DNA from: Cryobacterium arcticum
Lineage (GTDB): Bacteria; Actinomycetota; Actinomycetes; Actinomycetales; Microbacteriaceae
Reading direction: 5' to 3'
Length of the DNA stretch: 64,000 bases
Assembly (NCBI RefSeq): GCF_003185895.1
Contig: NZ_QHLY01000005.1
Span: forward strand, 434,001 to 498,000
The notes beneath the pieces are model-generated. The model searched no databases and was not told where the DNA came from. It was given only the letters and a program-made list of their open reading frames with translations. The translations under genes and the position numbers were made by a program. Shown here one piece after another: positions 8,495-15,935 of this stretch (its first letter is position 1; each line of letters begins with the position of its first letter).

Positions 8495-9712
8495 CTACCG
8501 CGACCCGAGCAGGTCGTCGGCGGCTCGCGCCAGATCGGTTGCGACCGGCCCAGGGGCGAACTGCGCCACGCTGGCTGCCGCGGTGCGCCCGAGCCTTGCA
8601 GCCAGCTCGGGATGCTCTACCAGTCGGCTGATCGCCGCCGCCAAGCCTTGCGGGTCTGCCGGCGGCACCATGAGGGCATCGGTGTTGTCGACACAGAAAT
8701 CGTCGAAGCCGCTCCCGGTGGTGCAGACCAGTGCCGCGCCGATGGCCTTCGCCTCGAGCGCGACGTTGCCGAAACCCTCCCAGCGGGAGGGGCACATCGT
8801 GACAGTGGCAGCCCGGATGGCGCTGTACAGGCAGTCGCCCGGCACGTGCCCGAGCCAGATGACCTGAGCGCGAGCGGACTCCGGCAGGTACGAGAGAAGC
8901 TCTGCACGGTCGGGTTCGAACCTATGGTCACCCGAAGCACCGGCGAGCACCAGCCGGGCGCGCGGATGCGTGAGGTTCACGAGGGCGAACGCCTTCAGGG
9001 CATCGACAACGCCCTTCCGCCGCTCCAGCCGGCCCAGGAACAAAAGCACCGGGTCCTCCCCCGCCGGCCACTCGTCCGGGAGCGGAGCGGTGCGGGACAA
9101 GGCCGACACCGTCTCCACATCCACGCAGTTCCGCACGATCCGTGCGGGCGGCAAACCTGCGAACGATGCCACCGTATAGTGCAGCATCGCGCGGGAGATC
9201 GGGATGAGACCGGCGGAGCGGGTGATCTGGCGCCGCTCAAGGTAGGTCTGCACGGCGACAACAAGGCGGCTTGACAGCGGGAACTGGCTCATGGTCAACC
9301 CGGCGACCTCGTTGGCCAGCGCCATGCTGGTGGCGAGATTGGTCAGAAGGGGCGCGGTTCGCGGCAGGGCCGAACCGAGCGCGGCCCACTCCGGCAGAAA
9401 CACCCGGTCATAGCGACCGGACCGGAAGGCACGCCGAACCCGTAGGGCGCGTGTGACCAGTTCCACGACCCGGGGATGCGTGCCGGTGCGGTGATAGCCG
9501 ATCAGGGTGACGCCCCCGAGCTCCGCCGGCTCAGGACGGCCCGTCCGGCTTGGCGGGTCGGGAGAAAACACCACCAGGTCGACCGTGATGCCCAAGTGCA
9601 CGAGCGCCGGCAGCAACGCCGCGTAGTGTCGGCCGATACCCCCGGTGTACTCGGTCAGACCGGCGTACTCGGTGACAGCCACCAGCCACCGTTCCTCGCG
9701 GGGCGCCGTCAC
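8495..9712 (-). CDS. Glycosyltransferase family 4
   Basis: 405 aa GT-B retaining transferase. N-terminal YAGLTEYTGGIGRHYAALLP is the acceptor-side loop; LLFLGRLERRKGVVDALKAF opens the donor domain; CPSRWEGFGNVALEAKAIG is the E-x7-E nucleotide-sugar motif. GTG 9712 overlaps the TGA of the upstream ATP-grasp gene (GTGA), so the two are coupled. Context places it in the same surface-glycan locus. Confidence 0.88.
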   Translation of the reverse strand: MTAPREERWLVAVTEYAGLTEYTGGIGRHYAALLPALVHLGITVDLVVFSPDPPSRTGRPEPAELGGVTLIGYHRTGTHPRVVELVTRALRVRRAFRSGRYDRVFLPEWAALGSALPRTAPLLTNLATSMALANEVAGLTMSQFPLSSRLVVAVQTYLERRQITRSAGLIPISRAMLHYTVASFAGLPPARIVRNCVDVETVSALSRTAPLPDEWPAGEDPVLLFLGRLERRKGVVDALKAFALVNLTHPRARLVLAGASGDHRFEPDRAELLSYLPESARAQVIWLGHVPGDCLYSAIRAATVTMCPSRWEGFGNVALEAKAIGAALVCTTGSGFDDFCVDNTDALMVPPADPQGLAAAISRLVEHPELAARLGRTAAASVAQFAPGPVATDLARAADDLLGSR

Positions 9713-10659
9713 CGGTACCGCTTCGGGACGCGCCAGTGGGCGCCGAACTCGGCATCGAACCGGATCGGGTCGAACGGGCTGTGGCCGCCCGCCGGGTAAC
9801 TGGTGAGTTCCCCGAACACGATCCTGTCGCCGAGGTCGTAGAGGTCCACTCGCACGAAGTCGGTGTCTGAACCGAGACGCTCGGCCAGCGCGATCATCGT
9901 CTCCAGCTTGGCAGGGCGAGGTGGTCGAGGAACGGCCCAGGGGGGTCCTCCGCTGAGCGGCAGGTGACTCCAGTCCGCGCCGAAGAAGTCCTGGGTGCGC
10001 CGGCCGAACCGGCCCGAGTCGAGCTGGATGTAATGGCAGGTGCCGTGGAAGACGAAGAATTTCAGGTCGTCGGGGATGTCTCCGTCCGGGCCGGTGAGCA
10101 GCTCTTCAACGATGATCTGCCGCGGCACCTGGCCGTAGGCCCACTCACGGTTGGGCCCCTGACCATAGAGCTGCAGGGTCCAGCCCTCGGCAAGCCAGGC
10201 CAGGTGTCGACGGTCCAGCGCCTCCGGCCGCACATGACGGTACTCCCAACTTCCAGGGTCGGTCGGCAGCGTGGTGTCTGCCGAAGCCGCCTCCGACACG
10301 ACCACGGCAGCACCGCTCCCGTGGGTGGGCTTGACGACGTACGCTTCGGGCAGGTCCAGGGTCAGCAGATCCCGCGGGTCGGCGGTGACGGCATAGGCGA
10401 CAGGGAGGAACTGCGCACCGATGCTCGCAGCCACATACTCCCGCACCGCGGCCTTGTCGGCGAAGCAGGCCAAAAGCGGCCTGCGGTCACGAAGCATCTT
10501 GTAGCGCACCTTCTCGGTGAAGGTGCGCGGCCGCCGCGCCACCCAGAGCCGCCACCCGCGTACCAGGCGGCTCCGTTCCCACCATGGGGGCCTTTGGCCG
10601 AGGGTTTCTTTCGCGGCCGGCGAGTGCGGTGGCGGCGGTGCATTCACCCTCGACGACAC
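9709..10659 (-). CDS. TupA-like ATP-grasp family protein
   Basis: 316 aa. The stretch TFTEKVRYKMLRDRRPLLACF followed by DKAAVREYVA is the N-terminal signature of the TupA-like ATP-grasp family, named after the Bacillus teichuronopeptide gene. AYVVKPTHGSGAAVVV is the ATP-grasp glycine/lysine loop, and DLKFFVFHGTCHYIQLDSGRF and FVRVDLYDLGDRIVFGELT form the C-terminal ATP/metal site. The family is thought to ligate amino acids or peptides to polymers in sugar-gene clusters. GTG 10659 has GGGGAGGG about 8 bases upstream. First gene of a two-gene unit; its partner is the GT4 gene. Substrate is unknown. Confidence 0.83.
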   Translation of the reverse strand: MSSRVNAPPPPHSPAAKETLGQRPPWWERSRLVRGWRLWVARRPRTFTEKVRYKMLRDRRPLLACFADKAAVREYVAASIGAQFLPVAYAVTADPRDLLTLDLPEAYVVKPTHGSGAAVVVSEAASADTTLPTDPGSWEYRHVRPEALDRRHLAWLAEGWTLQLYGQGPNREWAYGQVPRQIIVEELLTGPDGDIPDDLKFFVFHGTCHYIQLDSGRFGRRTQDFFGADWSHLPLSGGPPWAVPRPPRPAKLETMIALAERLGSDTDFVRVDLYDLGDRIVFGELTSYPAGGHSPFDPIRFDAEFGAHWRVPKRYR

Positions 10660-10737
10660 GCGTCATCCCTCCCCTGCGACATCTAGCTGCGAGCCACGAT
10701 ACCGTGAGCCGGCAAATGATCAGGTGAGGCGCACCCC

Positions 10738-11340
10738 TTAGATCAGGGCCTGCTTCTCCAGCTGCTCGTAGCTCTCGGTGGCGTCCACCCGGTTGGCCCA
10801 GAGCACGGCGTGGCCGGCGGCGCGGGACTTCTTCACGTCGATGATGCGTTGGTTGCTGCTGCCGCGGAACTGCAGCTTGAAGTCCCTCAACGCTTCGTCG
10901 AACCGGCCGTCGACGAGCACGTCGATGTGGCCGAGCAGCTCGAGCTTGTCGTCGGTTTCGAGCAGCAGCTCCTCATAGGTGTAACCGGTCCACGACCAGA
11001 TGTCCTTGGTCGCGCCGAACTCAGCCCTCACCCGCCGGGTGAGCTCGAGGCACACTCCGGTGTTGAGGAACGGCTCCCCGCCGAGCAGGGTGAGTCCCTG
11101 CACGTAAGGCTGGAGCAGGTCGGCGAGAATCCTCTCCTCGAGCGCCACGGTGTAGGGGTTGCCGTACCGGAAGTTCCAGGTGGCCTGGTTGAAGCAGCCC
11201 TCGCAGGCGAACAGGCATCCGCTCACATAGAGGCTGCAGCGCACACCCTCACCGTCGACGAACATGAACGGCTTGTAGTCGCCGACGTACCGTTGGGTGA
11301 GCTTGTCGGAGCGCCACTCGCCGGGTTTCGGATTGCGCAT
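10738..11340 (-). CDS. nrdG: Anaerobic ribonucleoside-triphosphate reductase activating protein
   Basis: Radical-SAM enzyme (200 aa) that installs the glycyl radical on NrdD. The cluster-binding CLFACEGC (C42, C46, C49; CxxxCxxC) is followed by FNQATWNF, and LTLLGGEPFLN is the family GGEP motif. ATG 11340 lies 5 bases after the nrdD stop, so the two genes form one operon. Length fits the family (150-230 aa). An extension upstream of 11340 would run back into nrdD and is not used. Confidence 0.93.
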   Translation of the reverse strand: MRNPKPGEWRSDKLTQRYVGDYKPFMFVDGEGVRCSLYVSGCLFACEGCFNQATWNFRYGNPYTVALEERILADLLQPYVQGLTLLGGEPFLNTGVCLELTRRVRAEFGATKDIWSWTGYTYEELLLETDDKLELLGHIDVLVDGRFDEALRDFKLQFRGSSNQRIIDVKKSRAAGHAVLWANRVDATESYEQLEKQALI

Positions 11341-11345
11341 GGGAG

Positions 11346-13610
11346 TTAGAGCGAGCCGCTCGTGCCGGTGGAGCCGGCCATGTGCTTGACCCGGGAGACG
11401 ATCTCCTGGTGCCGGCCGTGCACCATCGGGCGGGCCTGCGGGTTGCCGAGGTAACCGCAGGTGCGCTTGACCACGTCGCAGCTGGCCGGGTCGTGGTTGC
11501 CGCAGTCCGGGCACTCGAAGCCGCGGTCGGTGGGGGTGAAGTCGCCGGAGAAGTCACACTTGTAGCAGCGGTCGATCGGGGTGTTGGTACCGAGGTAGCC
11601 CACTCTGTCGTAGGCGTAGTCCCAGACCGCTTCGAGCGCCTTGGGGTTCTGCTGCAGCACCGGGTATTCGCAGTAGTGGATGAAACCACCGGAGGAGAGC
11701 ACCGGGTAGTCCTTCTCGAAGTCGAGCTTCTCGAACGGGGTCGGGTTCTTGCGCACGTCGTAGTGGAAGCTGTTGGTGTAGTAATCCTTGTCTGTGATGT
11801 TCTCCACCGAGCCGAACTTGGCCTTGTCGAGGCGGGAGAACCGGTCGGTCAGGCTCTCGCTCGGGGTGGAGTAGACGCTGAACTGGTAGCCGTATTCGGC
11901 AGTCCAGGCCTTGGTGTGCTCCGACAGCGCGGTGAGGATCTCCAGGGTGAACGCCTTCGCGTCCGGGTTGCCTTCCCAGGCGCCGCCGAAGAAGGATGCC
12001 GCCACCTCGTAAAGGCCGATGTAGCCGAGCGACACCGTGGAGCGGCCGTCCTTGAACAGGGCGTCGACCGAGTCGGTGCGGCTGAGCTCCTGGCCGAAGG
12101 CGCCGTAGACGTAGAGGATGGGCGCGTTGGCGGGGGTCGCCTGCTTGCACCGTTCGATGCGGTACACCAGGGCGTCGCGGGTGATGGCCAGGCGGTCCTC
12201 GAGGATGCGCCAGAACTTCTCGCGGTTGCCGGCGGCCTCCAGCGCGATGCGCGGCAGGTTCAGGGTGACCACGCCGAGGTTCATCCGGCCTTCGGAGACG
12301 TCGTTGCCGGCGGCGTCGGTCCAGCCCTGGAGGAACGACCGGCAGCCCATCGGCACCTTGAAGCTGCCGGTGATCTCGACGATCTTGTCGTAGCTGAGCA
12401 CGTCGGGGTACATGCGCTTGGTGGAGCACTCCAGCGCGAGGGTCTTGATGTCGTAGTTCGGGTCGCCCTCGGCCAGGTTGAGGTCGCGCTTGAGCGTGAA
12501 GATCAGCTTGGGGAAGATGGCAGTGCGCTTTTCGCTTCCTAGGCCGTCGATGCGGATCTGCAGGATGGCGCGCTGGATCTCCCGCTCGAACCAGTTGGTG
12601 CCCAGGCCGAAGCCGAGCGACACGAACGGGGTCTGCCCGTTCGAGGTGAACAGGGTGTTGATCTCGTATTCGAGGCTCTGCATGGCGTCGTAGATGTCTT
12701 TGCGGGTCTTCTCCTCCGCAAACGGGCGGCGCTGGGACTCGTCGCTGATCCAGCGCTCGGCGTCGCGCAGGTGCTTGGCGAAGTTCTCCGCCGCGTACGG
12801 GGCGAGCAGTTCGTCGACCCGGTTGGCCGAGCATCCGCCGTACTGGCTCGACGCCACGTTCGCGATGATCTGGGAGATCTGCGCGGTGGCGGTCTGGATG
12901 GACTTGGGCGGTTCCACGTCGGCGTTGCCGATGCGGAAACCCCGGCTGAGCATGCCTTTGAAGTCGATCAGGCAACAGTTGGTCATGGGCGCATAGGGGC
13001 TGTAATCCAGGTCGTGATAGTGGATGTCGCCCTTCTGGTGGGCGTTCGCCACGTGCGGCGGCAGCATCTTCAGGCCGATGGCCTTGCCCACGGCGCCGGC
13101 GGTGAGGTCGCGCTGGGTGTTGAAGACGTCGCTGTCTTTGTTGGCGTTCTCGTTGACCACGGCCTGGTCTTTGCCCATCAGGTTGATGATGGAGTGGTTG
13201 ATGTCGGTGGCCTTGCTGCGGGCGAAGTCGCGCTGGGTGCGGTAGCCGATGTACTTCTCGGCCAAGGCGTACTCGCGGTTGTCGAGCAGGGCGTGCTCAA
13301 CGATGTTCTGGATCTCGTAGATCTTGATGTCGGTGCTGAAGCGGCCGGCGATCTCGCGGTCCACGTCGGCGACGACATCCACGATCGCCCGGTACACCAG
13401 CGGGGTCATTTCCGGGTGGATCTCACCGGCAGCCTTGACCAGGGCGTCGTGCACCTTGGAGTTGTCGAAAGCCACCCGGCGGCCGTCGCGCTTCACCACC
13501 TTGATGGTGTGCAGGGTCGGCGTGGCCGTGGGTTCTTCGACGGCAGTTTCTTCGACGGCAGTGTCGAGAGAGTCGAGCGTAGGGGCCGGGGCGCTGGTAG
13601 GTGGATTCAC
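11346..13610 (-). CDS. nrdD: Anaerobic (class III) ribonucleoside-triphosphate reductase
   Basis: Reduces NTPs to dNTPs without oxygen using a glycyl radical. 754 aa: a low-complexity N-terminus, an ATP-cone (residues ~35-130, IKVVKRDGRRVAFDNSKV), the catalytic barrel (MTNCCLIDF, SSQYGGCSANRVDE), a C-terminal zinc site built from CYKC and CPDC, and the glycyl-radical motif RTCGYLG with Gly719. GTG 13610 follows TATGCT by 6 bases with no clear Shine-Dalgarno, suggesting a leaderless message. Codons 17-26 are a perfect 15-bp tandem duplication encoding TAVEE twice. Two NrdR-like boxes lie upstream. Class III enzymes imply growth or survival under low oxygen. Confidence 0.95.
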   Translation of the reverse strand: MNPPTSAPAPTLDSLDTAVEETAVEEPTATPTLHTIKVVKRDGRRVAFDNSKVHDALVKAAGEIHPEMTPLVYRAIVDVVADVDREIAGRFSTDIKIYEIQNIVEHALLDNREYALAEKYIGYRTQRDFARSKATDINHSIINLMGKDQAVVNENANKDSDVFNTQRDLTAGAVGKAIGLKMLPPHVANAHQKGDIHYHDLDYSPYAPMTNCCLIDFKGMLSRGFRIGNADVEPPKSIQTATAQISQIIANVASSQYGGCSANRVDELLAPYAAENFAKHLRDAERWISDESQRRPFAEEKTRKDIYDAMQSLEYEINTLFTSNGQTPFVSLGFGLGTNWFEREIQRAILQIRIDGLGSEKRTAIFPKLIFTLKRDLNLAEGDPNYDIKTLALECSTKRMYPDVLSYDKIVEITGSFKVPMGCRSFLQGWTDAAGNDVSEGRMNLGVVTLNLPRIALEAAGNREKFWRILEDRLAITRDALVYRIERCKQATPANAPILYVYGAFGQELSRTDSVDALFKDGRSTVSLGYIGLYEVAASFFGGAWEGNPDAKAFTLEILTALSEHTKAWTAEYGYQFSVYSTPSESLTDRFSRLDKAKFGSVENITDKDYYTNSFHYDVRKNPTPFEKLDFEKDYPVLSSGGFIHYCEYPVLQQNPKALEAVWDYAYDRVGYLGTNTPIDRCYKCDFSGDFTPTDRGFECPDCGNHDPASCDVVKRTCGYLGNPQARPMVHGRHQEIVSRVKHMAGSTGTSGSL
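13533..13562 (-). repeat. Perfect 15-bp tandem duplication inside nrdD
   Basis: TTCTTCGACGGCAGT occurs twice in a row (13533-13547, 13548-13562, plus-strand reading), in frame, duplicating TAVEE in the unstructured N-terminus of NrdD. Likely slippage with no effect on the fold. Confidence 0.85.
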
Positions 13611-13687
13611 GCTCTCAGCATAGGGACCGGCAAACGCCGAAAAGCACTACATTTGGGGCCATTGGACCCTATGGTCGCAACATGTAG
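13611..13687 (-). promoter_or_regulatory. nrdDG promoter with two NrdR-box-like sites
   Basis: Minus-strand CTACATGTTG (13687-13678) and CCAAATGTAG (13656-13647) match 8 and 7 of the 10 core positions of the published NrdR-box consensus (CwAtATaTwG). Their centres are 31 bp apart, three helical turns, which is the usual spacing for paired NrdR boxes. The -10-like TATGCT is at 13622-13617. The nrdR gene is not in this window. Confidence 0.6.
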
Positions 13688-13842
13688 TGGTCGGGCGGCC
13701 GAGTTGGCCGTGATCACGCGACCCGAATCCGGCGCTTTTGTCGGTGCACATCTGTGCAGTCGAAGCGTGTCGGCGTGTTGCGTGCCGGCACGCGGAACGG
13801 CCCTGACAGCAGGCCTCCCGGCCGTCGGAATCCGGGCTTCGG

Positions 13843-14364
13843 TCAGTGCACCCGCACGGCTTCGTTGTGCTCCACGAGGTGCCAGGTGGAGCCCTCGTCG
13901 TCGCTCACCCAGCCCTCCCAGGTGTAGCTGTCCTCGGTGATCGAGGTGAAGTTCCAGCGCACCGGGCGGCCGTCGGTGCCGGTGCCATCCTGGCGCAGGC
14001 CGTTTCGGTACGGTGTGGCGATGAGGTGGCAGTACTCGCCCTGGGTGGGTGCGAAGTAGCTCACGCGCCAGGCGCCGGCCAGCTGGTCGTAGACCCGCAC
14101 GGCGGTGGCCACGGTTTCGAAACCAGACGGATGCGTCGTGCTGGCCACGACCTCCACGTCTTGCACCGCCCGACCGTCGAGGATGAACTGCACGATCCAG
14201 GTGAACTCGCGTTCGTTCCACTCTCCGGTGGCCTCGTCGAGCCGGCTGCCGTGCGCGGCCCACGTGCCAACGAGCTGCCCGAAACGGCGCATGCGCCCGG
14301 GGTACTCCGGGGTCGGGCCGTCAGCGATCAGCGCCTCGGCAAAACGGGACTCTGAGGTGGTCAT
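13843..14364 (-). CDS. Conserved hypothetical protein (DUF1579-like)
   Basis: 173 aa soluble protein without signal peptide or membrane segment. It has FGQLVGTWAAHGSRLDEATGEW near residue 28, a pattern seen in small lipocalin-like or DUF1579-type beta-barrel proteins (G-TW at the start, alternating strands afterwards), and WTFTSITEDSYTWEG-like strands near the end. No catalytic residues can be named. ATG 14364 is preceded by TAAAAT six bases upstream, a -10 box that would make the mRNA leaderless. It stands alone between nrdD and dcd. Family placement is tentative. Confidence 0.65.
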   Translation of the reverse strand: MTTSESRFAEALIADGPTPEYPGRMRRFGQLVGTWAAHGSRLDEATGEWNEREFTWIVQFILDGRAVQDVEVVASTTHPSGFETVATAVRVYDQLAGAWRVSYFAPTQGEYCHLIATPYRNGLRQDGTGTDGRPVRWNFTSITEDSYTWEGWVSDDEGSTWHLVEHNEAVRVH

Positions 14365-14434
14365 GCCCCGATTTTACCGGGACCACGTGACGCGCGCGTG
14401 AACTCCATGTTCCACCTCCCGCGAACTGTGACAT

Positions 14435-14468
14435 AAGCCCCGAAAAACACCCCCGGAAGGGGCTTTTC
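14435..14468. terminator. Intrinsic terminator-like hairpin
   Basis: AAGCCCC (14435-14441) pairs with GGGGCTT (14459-14465), followed on the plus strand by TTTT. On the minus strand, where dcd ends just upstream, the same stem is followed by ATGT, so it would be weaker there. Its likely users are dcd on the minus strand or antisense plus-strand transcripts. Confidence 0.6.
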
Positions 14469-14470
14469 TC

Positions 14471-14486
14471 TCAGCTCGCGAGCTGA
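14471..14486. repeat. 16-bp perfect palindrome abutting the dcd stop codon
   Basis: TCAGCTCGCGAGCTGA is its own reverse complement and ends one base before the dcd TAG. It could extend the terminator structure or bind a protein; function unknown. Confidence 0.6.
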
Positions 14487-15092
14487 CTAGGCGCCGAGCG
14501 ACCCGGCATCCGTTGCGGTGGTGTCGGTGCGGTGAAAGTTGAGGTGCGAGCGGGATGCGGTGGGGCCGCGCTGGCCCTGGTACCGGGAGAGATATGAGGC
14601 GCTGCCGTAAGGCTTCTCGGCCGGTGAGCTGAGCTGGAAGAAGCAGAGCTGGCCGATCTTCATGCCCGGCCACAGCTTGATCGGCAGGGTGGCGACGTTG
14701 CTGAGCTCGAGGGTGACGTGCCCGGTGAAGCCGGGGTCGATGAACCCGGCGGTGGAGTGGGTGAGCAGCCCCAGTCGGCCCAGCGAACTCTTGCCTTCGA
14801 GCCGGGCGGCCACGTCGTCGGGCAGGGTGACGGACTCGAAGGTGGCACCGAGCACGAACTCGCCCGGGTGCAGGATGAACGGCTCGTCGCCCTTGGCCTC
14901 GATCAGCCGGGTGAGTTCGGGCTGATCTTCGGCCGGGTCGATGAAGGGGTACTTGTGGTTGTCGAACAGCCGGAAGAACCGGTCGAGCCGCACGTCGATG
15001 CTCGACGGCTGGATCATCTCCGGGTCGTAGGGGGCGAGCGCGATGCGCTCAGCGTCGATCTGGGCTTTGATGTCACGATCCGAGAGAAGCAC
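14487..15092 (-). CDS. dcd: dCTP deaminase (probably dUMP-forming, bifunctional)
   Basis: 201 aa cytosolic homotrimeric enzyme of pyrimidine dNTP synthesis, deaminating dCTP. Signature [13 protein letters not shown] at the N-terminus, [19 protein letters not shown] (catalytic region), [13 protein letters not shown] with the catalytic Glu, and [15 protein letters not shown] at the C-terminus. The [11 protein letters not shown] arrangement and the QGQ-GPT tail match the actinobacterial and archaeal bifunctional enzymes that also hydrolyse dUTP to dUMP; this subtype is inferred from motif resemblance. GTG 15092 follows TAGGCT by 6 bases, so the message is probably leaderless. It lies near the ribonucleotide reductase operon but is not part of it. 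Confidence 0.93.
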   Translation of the reverse strand: MLLSDRDIKAQIDAERIALAPYDPEMIQPSSIDVRLDRFFRLFDNHKYPFIDPAEDQPELTRLIEAKGDEPFILHPGEFVLGATFESVTLPDDVAARLEGKSSLGRLGLLTHSTAGFIDPGFTGHVTLELSNVATLPIKLWPGMKIGQLCFFQLSSPAEKPYGSASYLSRYQGQRGPTASRSHLNFHRTDTTATDAGSLGA

Positions 15093-15160
15093 GGTGCCAG
15101 CCTATCGGCGCGGTGTTGCCCGCAGGGCGTGGCCTGGGCATCCGTCGCCCCGGGTCTGGC

Positions 15161-15637
15161 TCAGGAGGTGGCCTTCTTCACCAGCTCGGTGATCACCGCG
15201 GCACTGGCGTCGCTGAGGTCGCGCAGCGCGTAGGAGGTGGGCCACATGCCGCCGTCATCGTCGAGGGTCGCGTCGCCACTGAAACCAAGGGTGGAGTACC
15301 GCGCCTTGTCGGTCAGGCCGCTGCGGAAGAAGACCACAACCTTGCCGGCCTTGGCCCAGCCCGGCTGACCGTAGTAGAGCTTCGGCAGCAACTCGGGCGC
15401 AGCCGCCGTGACGATCTCGTGCAGCCGCTCGGCCATGCCACGATCGGGCTCCGGCGTCTCGGCGATCTTCGCCATCATGGTCGCCTTGTCGACGGCCGCC
15501 TTGTCTTCGGCTTTACCGCGCTTCGCGTCGGCTTTGAGCTCCGCCGCACGGGCCTTCATCGCGGCGCGCTCCTCGGCGGAGAATCCCCCGGCAGACTGTG
15601 CCTCGTTGTCGTTTGCGCTGGTTTTCGTGGTGCTCAT
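15161..15637 (-). CDS. DUF1801/YdhG-like domain protein
   Basis: 158 aa. The first ~70 residues are charged and alanine/lysine rich, probably helical (FSAEERAAMKARAAELKADAK). The rest carries MAERLHEIVTAAAPELLPKLYYGQPGWAKAGKVVVFF, typical of the DUF1801 fold (related to the B. subtilis iron-chaperone-like YdhG and Fra). ATG 15637 has GGAAGGG about 10 bases upstream. No partner gene; function not established. Confidence 0.78.
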   Translation of the reverse strand: MSTTKTSANDNEAQSAGGFSAEERAAMKARAAELKADAKRGKAEDKAAVDKATMMAKIAETPEPDRGMAERLHEIVTAAAPELLPKLYYGQPGWAKAGKVVVFFRSGLTDKARYSTLGFSGDATLDDDGGMWPTSYALRDLSDASAAVITELVKKATS

Positions 15638-15797
15638 GTCGCTGCGGCCCTTCCGTCGGTTCTCTGAAGTGTCTTGCGTTCACGCTACCGGCGGGCGCGT
15701 GCGCCGCGCTTCTCGATTTCTGATCACCTCGACGGCAGGCCCGCGAGTGGTGGTGCCTCCCGCCCTGCGGAGGCTTGATAGGATGGCACGGTTCCAG

Positions 15798-15827
15798 TGC
15801 AGCTTCGGCGGCCTGGACGCGCGGATG
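15798..15827 (+). repeat. Direct repeat copy 1 (tRNA-Gly leader plus acceptor strand)
   Basis: 30 bp that match 17365-17394 at 27 positions. This copy covers the last 23 bases before the tRNA-Gly gene and its first 7 bases (GCGGATG). A -10-like TAGGAT at 15779-15784 would start the tRNA precursor near 15791, so the repeat corresponds to leader plus acceptor 5' strand. Confidence 0.75.
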
Positions 15828-15891
15828 TAGTTCAATGGTAGAACTTCAGCTTCCCAAGCTGATAGCGCGGGTTCGATTCCCGTCATCCGCT
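15821..15891 (+). tRNA. tRNA-Gly (CCC)
   Basis: All four arms fold: acceptor GCGGATG/CATCCGC (7 bp), D arm GTTC/GAAC, anticodon stem TCAGC/GCTGA with loop TTCCCAA (anticodon CCC at 15853-15855), T arm GCGGG/CCCGT with loop TTCGATT. Discriminator base T, as usual for Gly. CCA is not encoded. A -10-like TAGGAT lies about 37 bases upstream. Confidence 0.97.
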
Positions 15892-15935
15892 CTCTATTTT
15901 GCTCCCGGTCGCTTCGAATACCTTCGGACAGTACG

